The position numbers and the translations under genes were made by a program. Shown here piece by piece: positions 9,115 through 17,074 of a stretch of DNA of 64,000 nt. A model generated the notes under the pieces. The model searched no databases. It had not been told where the DNA came from and saw only the letters and a program-made list of their open reading frames with translations. Origin of the DNA: Marisediminitalea oceani (GTDB lineage Bacteria; Pseudomonadota; Gammaproteobacteria; Enterobacterales; Alteromonadaceae); the NCBI RefSeq assembly GCF_003731635.1, contig NZ_RCUA01000032.1, forward strand, positions 24,950 through 88,949, written 5' to 3'. How positions within the stretch are numbered: position 1 is the first letter of the stretch; every line of letters begins with the position of its first letter.

Positions 9115-9715
9115 CACTGGCTTCCTCATTGCTATGGATATCGAATAATTCCGTGTACCGGACAATTTGCTCTGCTGTCACAAAGGCTTTGAGGATACGC
9201 TGGACTTCAAAATCATTTTTATGATTGGGTAACTGATTCAAAAAGCCCATTTGGGTGATCTTTTTAATCAGCGCATCAAACTCTTTGTGCTGCTTTACTT
9301 CGTTACTGGCATCCGGGAAATGGGGGGCGAGCCACTGCCATATTTCCTGACGCTCAACAATAAGACGCGGACTGCTCTCTTCACTATCGTGTTCGGCCAG
9401 GCGCTTGCGTAAAAATATCAGCAGCAAGGTTTGCCCAAAGCTCAGTTGACGACGGGTAATGAGCGAGGGGATCTCTGTTTGCTCTTCTTCGGTATCAACC
9501 TCACGCTGTTGTAAAAATGCATACCCTTCTGCATCATCGAGTCGCAACGACAAACCGATCTGGTCAAAATAACTGCGGATAAGCGCCTGATCACGCTCCA
9601 GCACATCCCACAGGTCGCGATGTTTTGCCCGGTAAACCGGCCCTTTGAGCAGCCGGACCTTCAATGCCGCATGATGCTGCGCAGTCAAGGCTTCTACAGA
9701 TGCTTGTTCGTTCAT
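9104..9715 (-). CDS. jetB: Wadjet subunit JetB (DUF4194, MukE/kleisin-associated type)
   Basis: The protein has 203 residues and fits DUF4194, the KITE-like subunit of Wadjet that bridges the kleisin JetA and the ATPase JetC, comparable to MukE and MksE. Recognisable stretches are YFDQIGLSLRLDDAEGYAFL and RRQLSFGQTLLLIFLRKRL, typical of winged-helix KITE proteins. The start ATG overlaps the jetA stop in an ATGA (9712-9715), and its own stop lies inside jetC, so the three genes are probably co-translated. The assignment rests on sequence character plus a perfect operon context. Confidence 0.9.
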   Translation of the reverse strand: MNEQASVEALTAQHHAALKVRLLKGPVYRAKHRDLWDVLERDQALIRSYFDQIGLSLRLDDAEGYAFLQQREVDTEEEQTEIPSLITRRQLSFGQTLLLIFLRKRLAEHDSEESSPRLIVERQEIWQWLAPHFPDASNEVKQHKEFDALIKKITQMGFLNQLPNHKNDFEVQRILKAFVTAEQIVRYTELFDIHSNEEASDEQ

Positions 9716-11193
9716 GATGACGTATCCCGAATAAACGTAATAGTGGGTACCGACAGAGTGCGGCTAACGCCCGGTTCACTCTGCCAGCTAACATGTTGCG
9801 GTTGTTGGGGGTCAATACTGGCAGGCACAACCTCTTCACAGGCCAGTTTAATGTAGCTGAGTACCTCATCAAGGCCGTACTGCAGGGGATAGTCTTCCAG
9901 CACACTGGCTAACGTCACCTGCCCCTGATGTTTATCCAGCGAAGTAAAGATCTGCTGCTGTAACTGCAGTTCGTCAATATGACTGACTTCAAACAGATTG
10001 CTTAAATCCACATCGGCTTCTTGTGCACCCTCTTTGATGTCAGAATCCACTTGTTCCGGGGTTTTAGGGACAAACAAACCACGGCTGAGGTGAGGATAAA
10101 TACTGGCCTGGATTCCAGCAATCTCGGCAAAATTCTGCAGCAAATGCAAAGGGGTGTCGGGACTATTCGTTTGATGTGCAACGGCTTCAAAATCGCGGAT
10201 AAGTTCGAGAATGCGCCGGTTATCCTGCGACTGCTCCTCGATGTAGCGGCGCAGTTGTTCGGTAATTTGCTGTTTGGTGCGATTAACTTTGTCACCGGCC
10301 TCCAGCAAATAGCTGTAAAGGTGCTGGAGCAAATCGTCACTACTGACAAACTCATGCCCCAATTGGTGGTGCATTATCTGCTTTAAGTTTTGTCTTAGCG
10401 AATCGCGCATTTGCTGTGTCATCAACAATTCAAAAAACGCGATAAACGATTTCCCTTCGTCGGAACTGTTTATTACGTCTTGATCGGCAAATACGATATC
10501 CAGCACCCGCCCTTTCTGGCCACCTCCCAAGGTGATCTTCTTGCGGGTGTCCTTATCCAGGAGCCGAAAATTCGCCTCTACCTGCCTGAAATCACCGAGT
10601 AATTTACGCGATATATCAGAGACCAGATAGAGCCTTTCCCGCACTTCGGTATCGTCTAGCCCGAGGCTGGAGCCTTGCTTTACTGCCTCGATTTGCTGTT
10701 CGATCAACGCTTTTTTCTGCTGCAAGGCTTCTAGTTGCAAAGACTTATCGTCGGTGGTGCCCTGCACCAGCTCCCCAATTAAATCAATAAGGAGTTTCAG
10801 GCGCGATTCTGTGCCGACAAATTGTCGCCCCTGCAACTCTTCAACCCAGTGCAACGCCTTCTCGACATCAGGCAATAAATCGCATTCTGGTTCATCAGTG
10901 TTTTGCGGCAGGTACTTACGCAGATAACCGGGCTTTTGATTGATCCAGTCGTCGATATAGGCGCGGGCTGTTTTCGGGTATTTTTGCTCACCATACACTT
11001 CAGCGACATCGTTTAAGTGGTAATCGAGCATTGCGATCAGTTCCTGATACGGTACCGCCCGGCGATTATGGCGAATAAACGCACTGTAAAAAAAACTCGT
11101 CATCAATGGAAAGTGTTGGGCGCGCAGCAAACGCAAAGCGACACTTTGATCTTTAAATTGCTCCAAAAACTCTACGCTGAAATCGGCTTTCAT
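9712..11193 (-). CDS. jetA: Wadjet subunit JetA (DUF3375, kleisin-like)
   Basis: The protein has 493 residues and matches DUF3375, the JetA form seen in type I Wadjet. The N-terminus (LRAQHFPLMTSFFYSAF) and the central LYLVSDISRKLLGDFRQVEANFRLLDK region are characteristic. JetA acts as the kleisin, comparable to MukF and MksF, that closes the JetC ring. The start at 11193 overlaps the stop of the WYL regulator gene in an ATGA, and its stop overlaps the jetB start in the same way. The order regulator-A-B-C-D is the usual one for this system. Confidence 0.93.
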   Translation of the reverse strand: MKADFSVEFLEQFKDQSVALRLLRAQHFPLMTSFFYSAFIRHNRRAVPYQELIAMLDYHLNDVAEVYGEQKYPKTARAYIDDWINQKPGYLRKYLPQNTDEPECDLLPDVEKALHWVEELQGRQFVGTESRLKLLIDLIGELVQGTTDDKSLQLEALQQKKALIEQQIEAVKQGSSLGLDDTEVRERLYLVSDISRKLLGDFRQVEANFRLLDKDTRKKITLGGGQKGRVLDIVFADQDVINSSDEGKSFIAFFELLMTQQMRDSLRQNLKQIMHHQLGHEFVSSDDLLQHLYSYLLEAGDKVNRTKQQITEQLRRYIEEQSQDNRRILELIRDFEAVAHQTNSPDTPLHLLQNFAEIAGIQASIYPHLSRGLFVPKTPEQVDSDIKEGAQEADVDLSNLFEVSHIDELQLQQQIFTSLDKHQGQVTLASVLEDYPLQYGLDEVLSYIKLACEEVVPASIDPQQPQHVSWQSEPGVSRTLSVPTITFIRDTSS

Positions 11194-12062
11194 TGCTTAA
11201 CTCCTGGTAGCAACGGACTCACATCCATGTTTTTCAGCACCTCTTTATTCGCCAGCGCCAGTGGGAACTGAATGGGATCGAGCCTGTAATTTGCAGAACA
11301 ATCCACTCGCCATGCCTGGGTTAAATAGCCCAGCAACGCTTCGCGGGTTTCCACGGTTAAGCTGCCGTTTGTCATGTTGTAATCAAGTTCGATGGCTTGC
11401 TTATGCTTAACTCCCGGATGCGGTATTAAGTCCAAAGGGATGACATTATTCCAGGCCGTATCACTGAGCACCGACTCTGTATTCAGCGGCTGCCCGTCCA
11501 GTAAATTGATATCTAAAAAACGATTGCTGACAAAATCCCTGAATGCCTGATTGCTTCTGTCGTAGCAGCGTACGTGCCAGCGATAACCGTTATTAATGAG
11601 TGAATGGGGCACTAGTTCCCGTTCCGTTATGCCGGAAGACAGCGACACGTAGCGGCAGTGTATGGCTTTTTTATGCATGATGGCCCGTAACAGCGGCGCA
11701 ATAGTCGATGATGAAGCATGAATAAGACGCACCGCTTCAACGCATACGTCACTGGGTCGCTGCGGCAACTTAAATTTATTTGCGTCTTTGTTTGCCAACC
11801 TGAACAGCACTTCTTCCGCGTGATGCGGAAACAACGGTGAAAATTCGGCGGTACGGTAGTAGAGCTTGGTTTGATGCCTTAGCACCAGGTTGTCGGGTGC
11901 CAGCGATTTATACAACGTTAAATCACGGGTGGCGGAGGCGATACCCGTTTGAAAATGGCCAACCAGATCCGCTCTGGCCACTTGCCCGAAGAATTCCAAA
12001 CAAAAATCGATAAACGCGAGCCGTTTTTGCTGAGTGAATGGAATAGTGCTGAAATCTGCCAT
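11190..12062 (-). CDS. WYL-domain transcriptional regulator of the Wadjet operon
   Basis: The protein has 290 residues. The N-terminus (about 10-60) has the look of a winged helix-turn-helix (QQKRLAFIDFCLEFFGQVAR, then ARADLVGHFQTG). Residues about 118-190 form a WYL domain: KAIHCRYVSLSSG, RELVPHSLINNGYRWHVRCYD, and FRDFVSNRFLDI. WYL proteins sense ligands, often nucleic acid, and many repress or activate phage-defence operons. It is the first gene of the operon and overlaps jetA by four bases. Autoregulation is likely but not visible as a clear operator. The 90 bp upstream are AT-rich and contain no unambiguous promoter. Confidence 0.85.
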   Translation of the reverse strand: MADFSTIPFTQQKRLAFIDFCLEFFGQVARADLVGHFQTGIASATRDLTLYKSLAPDNLVLRHQTKLYYRTAEFSPLFPHHAEEVLFRLANKDANKFKLPQRPSDVCVEAVRLIHASSSTIAPLLRAIMHKKAIHCRYVSLSSGITERELVPHSLINNGYRWHVRCYDRSNQAFRDFVSNRFLDINLLDGQPLNTESVLSDTAWNNVIPLDLIPHPGVKHKQAIELDYNMTNGSLTVETREALLGYLTQAWRVDCSANYRLDPIQFPLALANKEVLKNMDVSPLLPGVKQ

Positions 12063-12155
12063 GTCTTGCCACTGTGTGTATAACTATTGTTCAGCATAAC
12101 ATGAAATCATAATGATGCAATCTTTTTGATTCCACCATTACAAGTGTAACAGGAT

Positions 12156-12467
12156 CTAAGCTTCAAGGCGAGATAGTAGTAACGCGACGATGTCTCTCGC
12201 TTCGTGGAGTACTGCGATAATAGTCGGCTTTTTTACGCCTTCATAAAGATAAAAGATATAGTGATGCTGGCATTTTGTGACGAGTAAATCAGGAAACGTA
12301 TCTGAAAATTTGCGAATGGCTACAGTTTTGCGCCCGATAAGCTCAAAAGTGTCTTTTATGGCTTTTCTATAGATGTTTGTTTGTGCAACGCCCCAGTTCT
12401 CAAGGGTATAGCTTACTATCTCGCGAATATCGGCTTCAGCAGCATCCGTAATGTCATACAAAGGCAT
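12156..12467 (-). CDS. ParE/RelE-family toxin
   Basis: The protein has 103 residues of the ParE type: YDITDAAEADIREIVSYT at the N-terminus, a second helix GVAQTNIYRKAIKDTF, and the beta-strand core HHYIFYLYEG and TIIAVLHEARD near the C-terminus. Family members inhibit gyrase (ParE) or cleave mRNA on the ribosome (RelE); the sequence does not decide which. It begins four bases after the stop of the antitoxin gene, the normal antitoxin-first order. It sits between the Wadjet operon and an IS remnant, in a mobile-looking stretch. Confidence 0.82.
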   Translation of the reverse strand: MPLYDITDAAEADIREIVSYTLENWGVAQTNIYRKAIKDTFELIGRKTVAIRKFSDTFPDLLVTKCQHHYIFYLYEGVKKPTIIAVLHEARDIVALLLSRLEA

Positions 12468-12471
12468 TGTT

Positions 12472-12714
12472 TTATTTAGCTTTCGCTATTTCTTCATCAA
12501 AAATTTCATCAACGGACTTACTCGAAATTTTACCTGCTTTGGCGGCGGCAACACGCGGCGCCAGATACGCCTCAAGCTTTTGTAAGGCGGCTTGCTCGTC
12601 TGCATTAGGTAGTGCCCGTTCAAGCACATAGCTTTTGATACTCTTGCCTTGTAAGGCAGCTGCGGCTTTTAAGTTCTGATGCTGCTCAGGCGTAATTTCT
12701 ATAGATAATCGCAT
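12472..12714 (-). CDS. Ribbon-helix-helix (ParD-like) antitoxin
   Basis: The protein has 80 residues from the ATG at 12714, which has a perfect GGAGG five bases upstream (12720-12724). An ORF starting 45 bases earlier lacks such a site. The N-terminus MRLSIEITPEQHQNLKAAA, followed by GKSIKSYVLERAL, is the strand-helix-helix pattern of MetJ/Arc DNA-binding antitoxins. The C-terminal half (about 40-80) is charged and helical and would wrap the toxin. It probably represses its own promoter; the 12725-12800 stretch upstream is AT-rich and includes a TTGTACAAA-rich segment. Confidence 0.82.
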   Translation of the reverse strand: MRLSIEITPEQHQNLKAAAALQGKSIKSYVLERALPNADEQAALQKLEAYLAPRVAAAKAGKISSKSVDEIFDEEIAKAK

Positions 12715-12982
12715 AAATACCTCCAAAGCATTTGATGATAAATGCTCAATTTTCATCATACTGGGATTTACAACAATTTGTCAATTTTGTACAAATGTTG
12801 TTTAACTAACCGACTAATGTCACATTAGAAAAATTGCTTGCAGTACAGGCGAACAAGCAATAAAAAAGGCCGTACTGGACAACCTTAATACAGTTATTCG
12901 AATAACGATTGCTCATAGGTTGGACATTAAGGATTAACCGAGACCAAGCCATGCTTCAAGCGCCCGGTTTTCTTATCTCTGG

Positions 12983-13009
12983 CAGGATGTGCCCGATTGG
13001 CACATCCTG
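12983..13009. repeat. Perfect 11-bp inverted repeat with 5-nt loop
   Basis: CAGGATGTGCC, loop CGATT, then GGCACATCCTG. It lies about 45 bp past the stop of the decayed transposase and could be part of the IS 3' end or a hairpin terminator. There is no U-tract. The rest of 12715-13052 holds other short inverted repeats, such as GTTATTCGAATAAC at about 12893, and no gene that I can support. Confidence 0.4.
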
Positions 13010-13052
13010 ATAAATAATTTACTGCCCAATTCCACGTTTGTATAAATTCAGA

Positions 13053-13413
13053 TTAAGCGTCATGGAGTATCGACTCCATTAATAGATAAAACCAGCTTTG
13101 CGTATTTTTCGCGACCATGAAGCTCGATATATCGACGCCCATCAGACGTTGAATACTAAACCCAATACGCTGTTTTACCAATAATGCCAGCAAACTGCCA
13201 TATCAGTCCCTCCATCAAGCCCGTATTCCGAGTATTGAACTTACGTAAACTGCAGTAGGGTTTCCACTCCTTGAAGAGTAATTCTATCTGCCAGCGCTAG
13301 CTGTATAATTGTAAGACTGCTTGTACTGCGTATTGCTCTCACGGCAAGTTCGTCGCCCAATAGGTTGGCTCTGATTTACCTGGAGGCCAACTCGCTATCA
13401 GGCGATCTGACAT
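13053..13413 (-). pseudogene. Decayed C-terminal part of an IS4-like transposase
   Basis: Conceptual translation of the minus strand from 13413 gives SWPPGKSEPTYWATNLP, a stop, EQYAVQAVLQLYS, another stop, then RWQIELLFKEWKPYCSLRKF. This last run is the classic YREK-region signature of IS4-family DDE transposases, with the catalytic glutamate in WQIELLFKEWK. Reading continues to about 13195, where a one-base frameshift is needed to carry on into IQRLMGVDISSFMVAKNTQ and a final stop at 13053. Two in-frame stops plus a frameshift show it is dead. The N-terminal two thirds of the transposase are missing. Confidence 0.8.
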
Positions 13414-13597
13414 GGCGAATCAATGCCATAGAGTTTACTTTTTTGACAATACCGATCTGCTACTACCAATTGCAGAAATTAACCCAAATGGTTTTCTGGA
13501 TGTAAAAGAAAAGGAATATAACTCAGTTAAACCCGGCTGGTTTCGTACAAATGTTCTTTTGAAGTGGGATAAGGATAAAGTCCGGATACTCCGCTGA
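13412..13597 (+). pseudogene. Possible C-terminal gene fragment at the IS junction
   Basis: A 61-codon open frame begins inside the transposase remnant and ends YNSVKPGWFRTNVLLKWDKDKVRILR. From about codon 7 it has the amino-acid make-up of a real folded protein (YFFDNTDLLLPIAEINPNGFLDV), with no ribosome site before the first ATG. I read it as the tail of a gene cut by the IS insertion. Its family is not recognised, and it could also be chance. The following 13598-13756 holds nothing I can support. Confidence 0.25.
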
Positions 13598-13756
13598 TCC
13601 TTTAGAAAATGGGCTGCACCTGATGCTTTCTCCCTGTTTTATTATCTCACTGTCTTATGGCCTATATCCCCACAGTAAGAGAGAAAGATCGAGTAACAAT
13701 GAACCATTTTCTTTACGAGCCTGCCTAAAAACACACAATACCGCGCTACAATTACA

Positions 13757-14767
13757 TCACTTAACTGATTTTAGCCCAGCAATATCCGGGGCAAAGCGAG
13801 CCAGCTTTGCTTTGATATGCTGTTCGATAACCGTTTTATCCGGACTCGAAGAAGCCGCGAGCAACGGCTGAAAATAGCGGGCAACATCGTTGCAGAGTTG
13901 AGCCACTAGCTTCTGTGCCGCCGCTTTGTGCATTCCAAGATTCATTGCCAAACGCACAAAACATTCCATACAATAATGACCAACGGCTTCATACGACGGA
14001 CTAAACACGGCATTTAACTCACTCGCCAAAACACAAAGCGTTAAATCCTCGTTATAGTAATCCTGATAGGGTGCTACCGACACTACATCATACACCGGCG
14101 TAAAATCCCGCATCCTGACAGTCGCATCATCCGGGTGTCGGTACATCGACAAATTTTTACAATGGAGATCGTTGTTGCCTACCAGGTAGGCGAATAACAC
14201 CTGCCTGACACCGTTGAATATTATCGCCATATTTCGCCCACTGGCTTCATATAATTTTTTCAGCACACCTTCATAAGAAAGGTTGTCACTGCCTTTATTC
14301 GATGAGTGGACGTTACACAAACTTGCGGCATCTTCAACAAACAACCGGCGACCATCGTCGCGCAAATCAAACCGACGGGTCACATAACACAGTTCACCGT
14401 CTTCAAAAGGCACCAGGGCGTTATCTGCTACATTAAATTTGCAGAGTCTGGCCAATTGCATGATGGCATGTTCGTTTTCCGGCAGATGGGGCAGATGGTC
14501 GGGGGCTGGTTTAACAATATACCGGCCATGGCCTTTTACCGGTACCAGGTAATTGCCTTCTAGATCCATGAATAATTTTTTCTGGACACCCGAGATAGAT
14601 TGACCATCCAAATAGCGCGGCGCGGCACGATTAAATAATGCCTGGTCCCCTTTAACGCTTATCCCCGCTGCGGGCAGGCGGGTTAACGTAAACATCTTCT
14701 TCAGAAACGCCGGGGAGTATGGTGCAGCTCCGCCTTTAAGTGATATTTGGCCTAGCTGAGCAGTCAT
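13757..14767 (-). CDS. hipT: HipT kinase toxin of a tripartite HipBST system
   Basis: The protein has 336 residues and corresponds to the kinase core of HipA without the N-terminal subdomain. It has the phosphorylatable Gly-rich loop SISGVQKK with S57 and S59, the ATP lysine in YIVKP (about K86), the catalytic loop GNNDLHCKNLS (D200), and the metal-binding aspartate in FTPVYDVVS. In the E. coli O127 HipBST system the homologous kinase, with the same S57/S59 loop, phosphorylates tryptophanyl-tRNA synthetase and is restrained by HipS. The start ATG overlaps the hipS stop by four bases. Length and loop fit HipT far better than full-length HipA (about 440 residues). Confidence 0.88.
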   Translation of the reverse strand: MTAQLGQISLKGGAAPYSPAFLKKMFTLTRLPAAGISVKGDQALFNRAAPRYLDGQSISGVQKKLFMDLEGNYLVPVKGHGRYIVKPAPDHLPHLPENEHAIMQLARLCKFNVADNALVPFEDGELCYVTRRFDLRDDGRRLFVEDAASLCNVHSSNKGSDNLSYEGVLKKLYEASGRNMAIIFNGVRQVLFAYLVGNNDLHCKNLSMYRHPDDATVRMRDFTPVYDVVSVAPYQDYYNEDLTLCVLASELNAVFSPSYEAVGHYCMECFVRLAMNLGMHKAAAQKLVAQLCNDVARYFQPLLAASSSPDKTVIEQHIKAKLARFAPDIAGLKSVK

Positions 14768-15117
14768 AATCTCACGAATTCCTTTTCCATATTCACCACA
14801 GATAGCGCCCCAATCAATACCCGGCCATTATGCAATAGCAAGCCAAATTCATCACGTTTGTCTAACCGGGTATTGGTTGTTTGATACATTTTTATCCACC
14901 CTTCACTTAGCAGGTTTTCAAAAAATGAGGGAAACGCATCAAATATAAAAGCGTCGGCTTGCAAAGGAAACTGGTGGCCTATGGGCACACCGCTACCAAG
15001 ATACTCCAAGACATACTGATAGGTATACCGTACTTTACCATTAGCGGTGAGTTCTGTGAGATAACCCGCCAGCAGGTTATTGGCATAGATGGCCCCCTGG
15101 CGATTTATTTCACTCAT
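14764..15117 (-). CDS. hipS: HipS antitoxin (HipA N-subdomain-like small protein)
   Basis: The protein has 117 residues, equivalent to the N-terminal subdomain 1 of HipA as a separate protein: IYANNLLAGYLTELTANGKVRYTY, then GVPIGHQFPL, and a closing FGLLLHNGRVLIGALSV. In HipBST systems this small protein, not HipB, neutralises the kinase. It overlaps hipB by eight bases and hipT by four, so the three are produced together. Calling it an antitoxin is inference from the described system. Confidence 0.85.
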   Translation of the reverse strand: MSEINRQGAIYANNLLAGYLTELTANGKVRYTYQYVLEYLGSGVPIGHQFPLQADAFIFDAFPSFFENLLSEGWIKMYQTTNTRLDKRDEFGLLLHNGRVLIGALSVVNMEKEFVRL

Positions 15118-15451
15118 CGGTTTGAGCCTTTCTGGCTATCACTATTTCCATGCCCATAACATTCAGTACGGCATTTAACGTGTCGATTCTGCAAGACTCA
15201 ACCGATTTTTTAAGACGGGTCATGGTATTTTTGGACACGCCCGCCAGCATGGCCAGGGTACTCAAATCCATTTGGTGTTGCCGAAGGTAATCGTCAAGGA
15301 CGTAATTAAACTGGTTGAGGTTCCCCGCTACTTCACTTGAGTTCATGGCCATCTTCAATTGCCTTTCCAGCGTTGATGTAGCGGCGGAAAGGCTTTGCTG
15401 GTGAGCAGATAAAGCCTGATGTAACAGCTCGTTATTCTCTGAAGCGCTCAT
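15110..15451 (-). CDS. hipB: HipB helix-turn-helix regulator of HipBST
   Basis: The protein has 113 residues from the ATG at 15451, with AAGG six bases upstream; a longer frame starting at 15502 is AT-rich and lacks a site. Residues about 60-105 form an XRE/HipB-type HTH: LSTLAMLAGVSKNTMTRLKK, then RIDTLNAVLNVMGMEIVI, the ending typical of HipB. It would bind the operon promoter, strengthen HipS action and autoregulate. The N-terminal 50 residues are a glutamine/serine-rich helix. Candidate operators lie just upstream (15467-15601). Confidence 0.82.
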   Translation of the reverse strand: MSASENNELLHQALSAHQQSLSAATSTLERQLKMAMNSSEVAGNLNQFNYVLDDYLRQHQMDLSTLAMLAGVSKNTMTRLKKSVESCRIDTLNAVLNVMGMEIVIARKAQTDE

Positions 15452-15466
15452 AAACAACCTTAAAAA

Positions 15467-15601
15467 GTGATTATATAAAGTAAAATACAATATAGTCACC
15501 ATTCAATGCGAAGTAAAGACAGAAAATCATCATTAATAGTGATTATAAAATTTAACCATTAAAAAATAACAATAAAGAGTGATTAACCACAAAAAAATCA
15601 C
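15467..15601. promoter_or_regulatory. Array of GTGATTA-like boxes upstream of hipB
   Basis: GTGATTA occurs at 15467-15473, 15539-15545 and 15579-15585. Matching reverse copies are GTGACTA (minus) at 15493-15499 and GTGATT (minus) at 15596-15601. The first pair extends to GTGATTATAT facing GTGACTATAT, and AATCAT at 15525-15530 faces the 15539 box. Several half-sites within 135 bp directly before hipB suggest a cooperative HipB operator and promoter region. Function is inference. Confidence 0.4.
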
Positions 15602-15905
15602 CACGAATAAGGAAAATGTAAATAATAGACCCCTGACATCACAATAAAATAGTAACAGCTTAGTAAAAGTGAACAGTCTCATACGCCAGTAAGGCTCATC
15701 CATAGATTTATTTTTAGCTATTCCTTTGTTGCCAAACGCAGTTGTTCATTTACTGTGGTAACTCAACGGCAACGATAAACCGGAAGATAAAAGATGCGGA
15801 TACTGACAATAGAGGTGTGGAGAAGGTGTATTGGATTAGACTTGCAAATACTTACCGCATTGCCGGCGCTGGTTATACGAAAGCAGGTATATCCCCTGAT
15901 AACAC
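15602..15905. other. Intergenic stretch without a supportable gene
   Basis: This AT-rich segment separates the toxin-antitoxin island from the rml genes. A plus-strand frame of 78 codons (15742-15978) runs across the terminator hairpin and into the rmlB stop, has no ribosome site and no recognisable content, and is not called. I see no RNA gene or clear promoter here. Confidence 0.4.
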
Positions 15906-15928
15906 AAAGGGAGCAACTTGCCCCCTTT
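15906..15928 (-). terminator. Hairpin terminator after rmlB
   Basis: On the minus strand AAAGGGGGCAA pairs with TTGCTCCCTTT (11 pairs including one G-U, one-base spacer opening to a 5-nt loop), followed by TTTGTGTT. It lies 35 bp past the rmlB stop and would end the polysaccharide operon. The U-tract is short and impure. Confidence 0.5.
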
Positions 15929-15963
15929 CCTTTGCATTAACTATCGAGTTAAACGACAATAAT

Positions 15964-17052
15964 TTAAGCAGTGCCTAACCGCTCCCCCTGATAACTGCCA
16001 TCTAATACAGCTTGCCACCAGGCGGTATTGTTTAAATACCATTCCACGGTTTTCTTAATGCCGCTCTCAAAGGTTTCCCGGGGTGACCAGCCCAGCTCTT
16101 TTTGAATTTTACTGGCATCAATGGCATAGCGCATATCATGGCCAGGACGATCGGCAACGCTGGTAATCAGATCGCGGTAGCTGCCTTCTGCTTTGGGTTT
16201 TACGTCATCGAGGATGTCACAGATGGTATGCACCACTTCGATATTTTGTTTTTCGTTATGACCACCAATGTTATAGGTTTCGCCAATTTCGCCCTGTGTG
16301 GCTACCACCACCAGCGCCCTGGCATGATCCTCAACAAACAGCCAGTCACGAATCTGATTGCCTTTACCGTAAACTGGCAGCGGTTTACCAGCCAACGCGT
16401 TTAAGATCATCAGCGGAATAAGCTTTTCCGGAAAATGGTAAGGACCATAGTTGTTAGAACAGTTAGTCACCACGGTAGGTAATTTAAAGGTTCTTAACCA
16501 TGCACGCACCAGATGATCAGAAGCAGCTTTCGACGCCGAATAAGGAGAGCTTGGTTCGTAAGACGTTTCCTCGGTGAAAAGAGGTAATTTAGTTCCCGCA
16601 GCCACTTCATCCGGATGCGGCAGGTCGCCGTATACTTCATCGGTAGAAATATGGTGGAAACGAAACGCTGACTTTTTATCCTCATCCAATTGCGCATAGT
16701 AAGCGCGGGCTTGCTCAAGTAGTACGTAAGTACCTACTACGTTTGTTTGAATGAATTCACCAGGTCCGTCGATAGAGCGGTCGACGTGGCTTTCTGCAGC
16801 CAGGTGCATAATGATATCCGGCTGATACGTATCTAGTACACGCTTTACTTCTGCGCCATCACAAATATCTACTTTTTCAAAGTGGTAACGTTCATTTGAG
16901 TCAACTTCTTTAAGCGACTCTAAATTCCCGGCATATGTTAGCTTGTCGAGGTTAACGACTTTATGATTGGTATCGTTAATCAAGTGACGCACTACCGCGG
17001 AGCCTATAAATCCCGCCCCGCCGGTTACAATAATGGTTTTCGCTGTTGTCAT
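15964..17052 (-). CDS. rmlB: dTDP-glucose 4,6-dehydratase
   Basis: The protein has 362 residues from the ATG at 17052 ([12 protein letters not shown]); the frame continues 12 codons upstream but without a better start. It is an extended [12 protein letters not shown] binds [12 protein letters not shown] supplies the catalytic Thr-Asp-Glu, and [15 protein letters not shown] supplies the YxxxK pair. It converts dTDP-D-glucose to dTDP-4-keto-6-deoxy-D-glucose, the second step of dTDP-L-rhamnose synthesis. It is the last gene of the run rmlA-rmlC-rmlD-rmlB and starts 22 bp after rmlD. Confidence 0.96.
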   Translation of the reverse strand: MTTAKTIIVTGGAGFIGSAVVRHLINDTNHKVVNLDKLTYAGNLESLKEVDSNERYHFEKVDICDGAEVKRVLDTYQPDIIMHLAAESHVDRSIDGPGEFIQTNVVGTYVLLEQARAYYAQLDEDKKSAFRFHHISTDEVYGDLPHPDEVAAGTKLPLFTEETSYEPSSPYSASKAASDHLVRAWLRTFKLPTVVTNCSNNYGPYHFPEKLIPLMILNALAGKPLPVYGKGNQIRDWLFVEDHARALVVVATQGEIGETYNIGGHNEKQNIEVVHTICDILDDVKPKAEGSYRDLITSVADRPGHDMRYAIDASKIQKELGWSPRETFESGIKKTVEWYLNNTAWWQAVLDGSYQGERLGTA

Positions 17053-17074
17053 GGTATGTCGTTCTCTGCTGCGC

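Noticed and set aside
12841-12910. Short inverted repeats such as GTTATTCGAATAAC as an integron attC or phage att site
   Set aside because: No integrase gene, cassette array or core site pattern nearby; they are too short to decide.
13623-13871. Plus-strand frame of 82 codons opposite hipT
   Set aside because: Its second half is the shadow of hipT and its first half looks random.
15742-15978. Plus-strand frame of 78 codons
   Set aside because: It runs over the rmlB terminator and stop, has no ribosome site, and shows no recognisable content.
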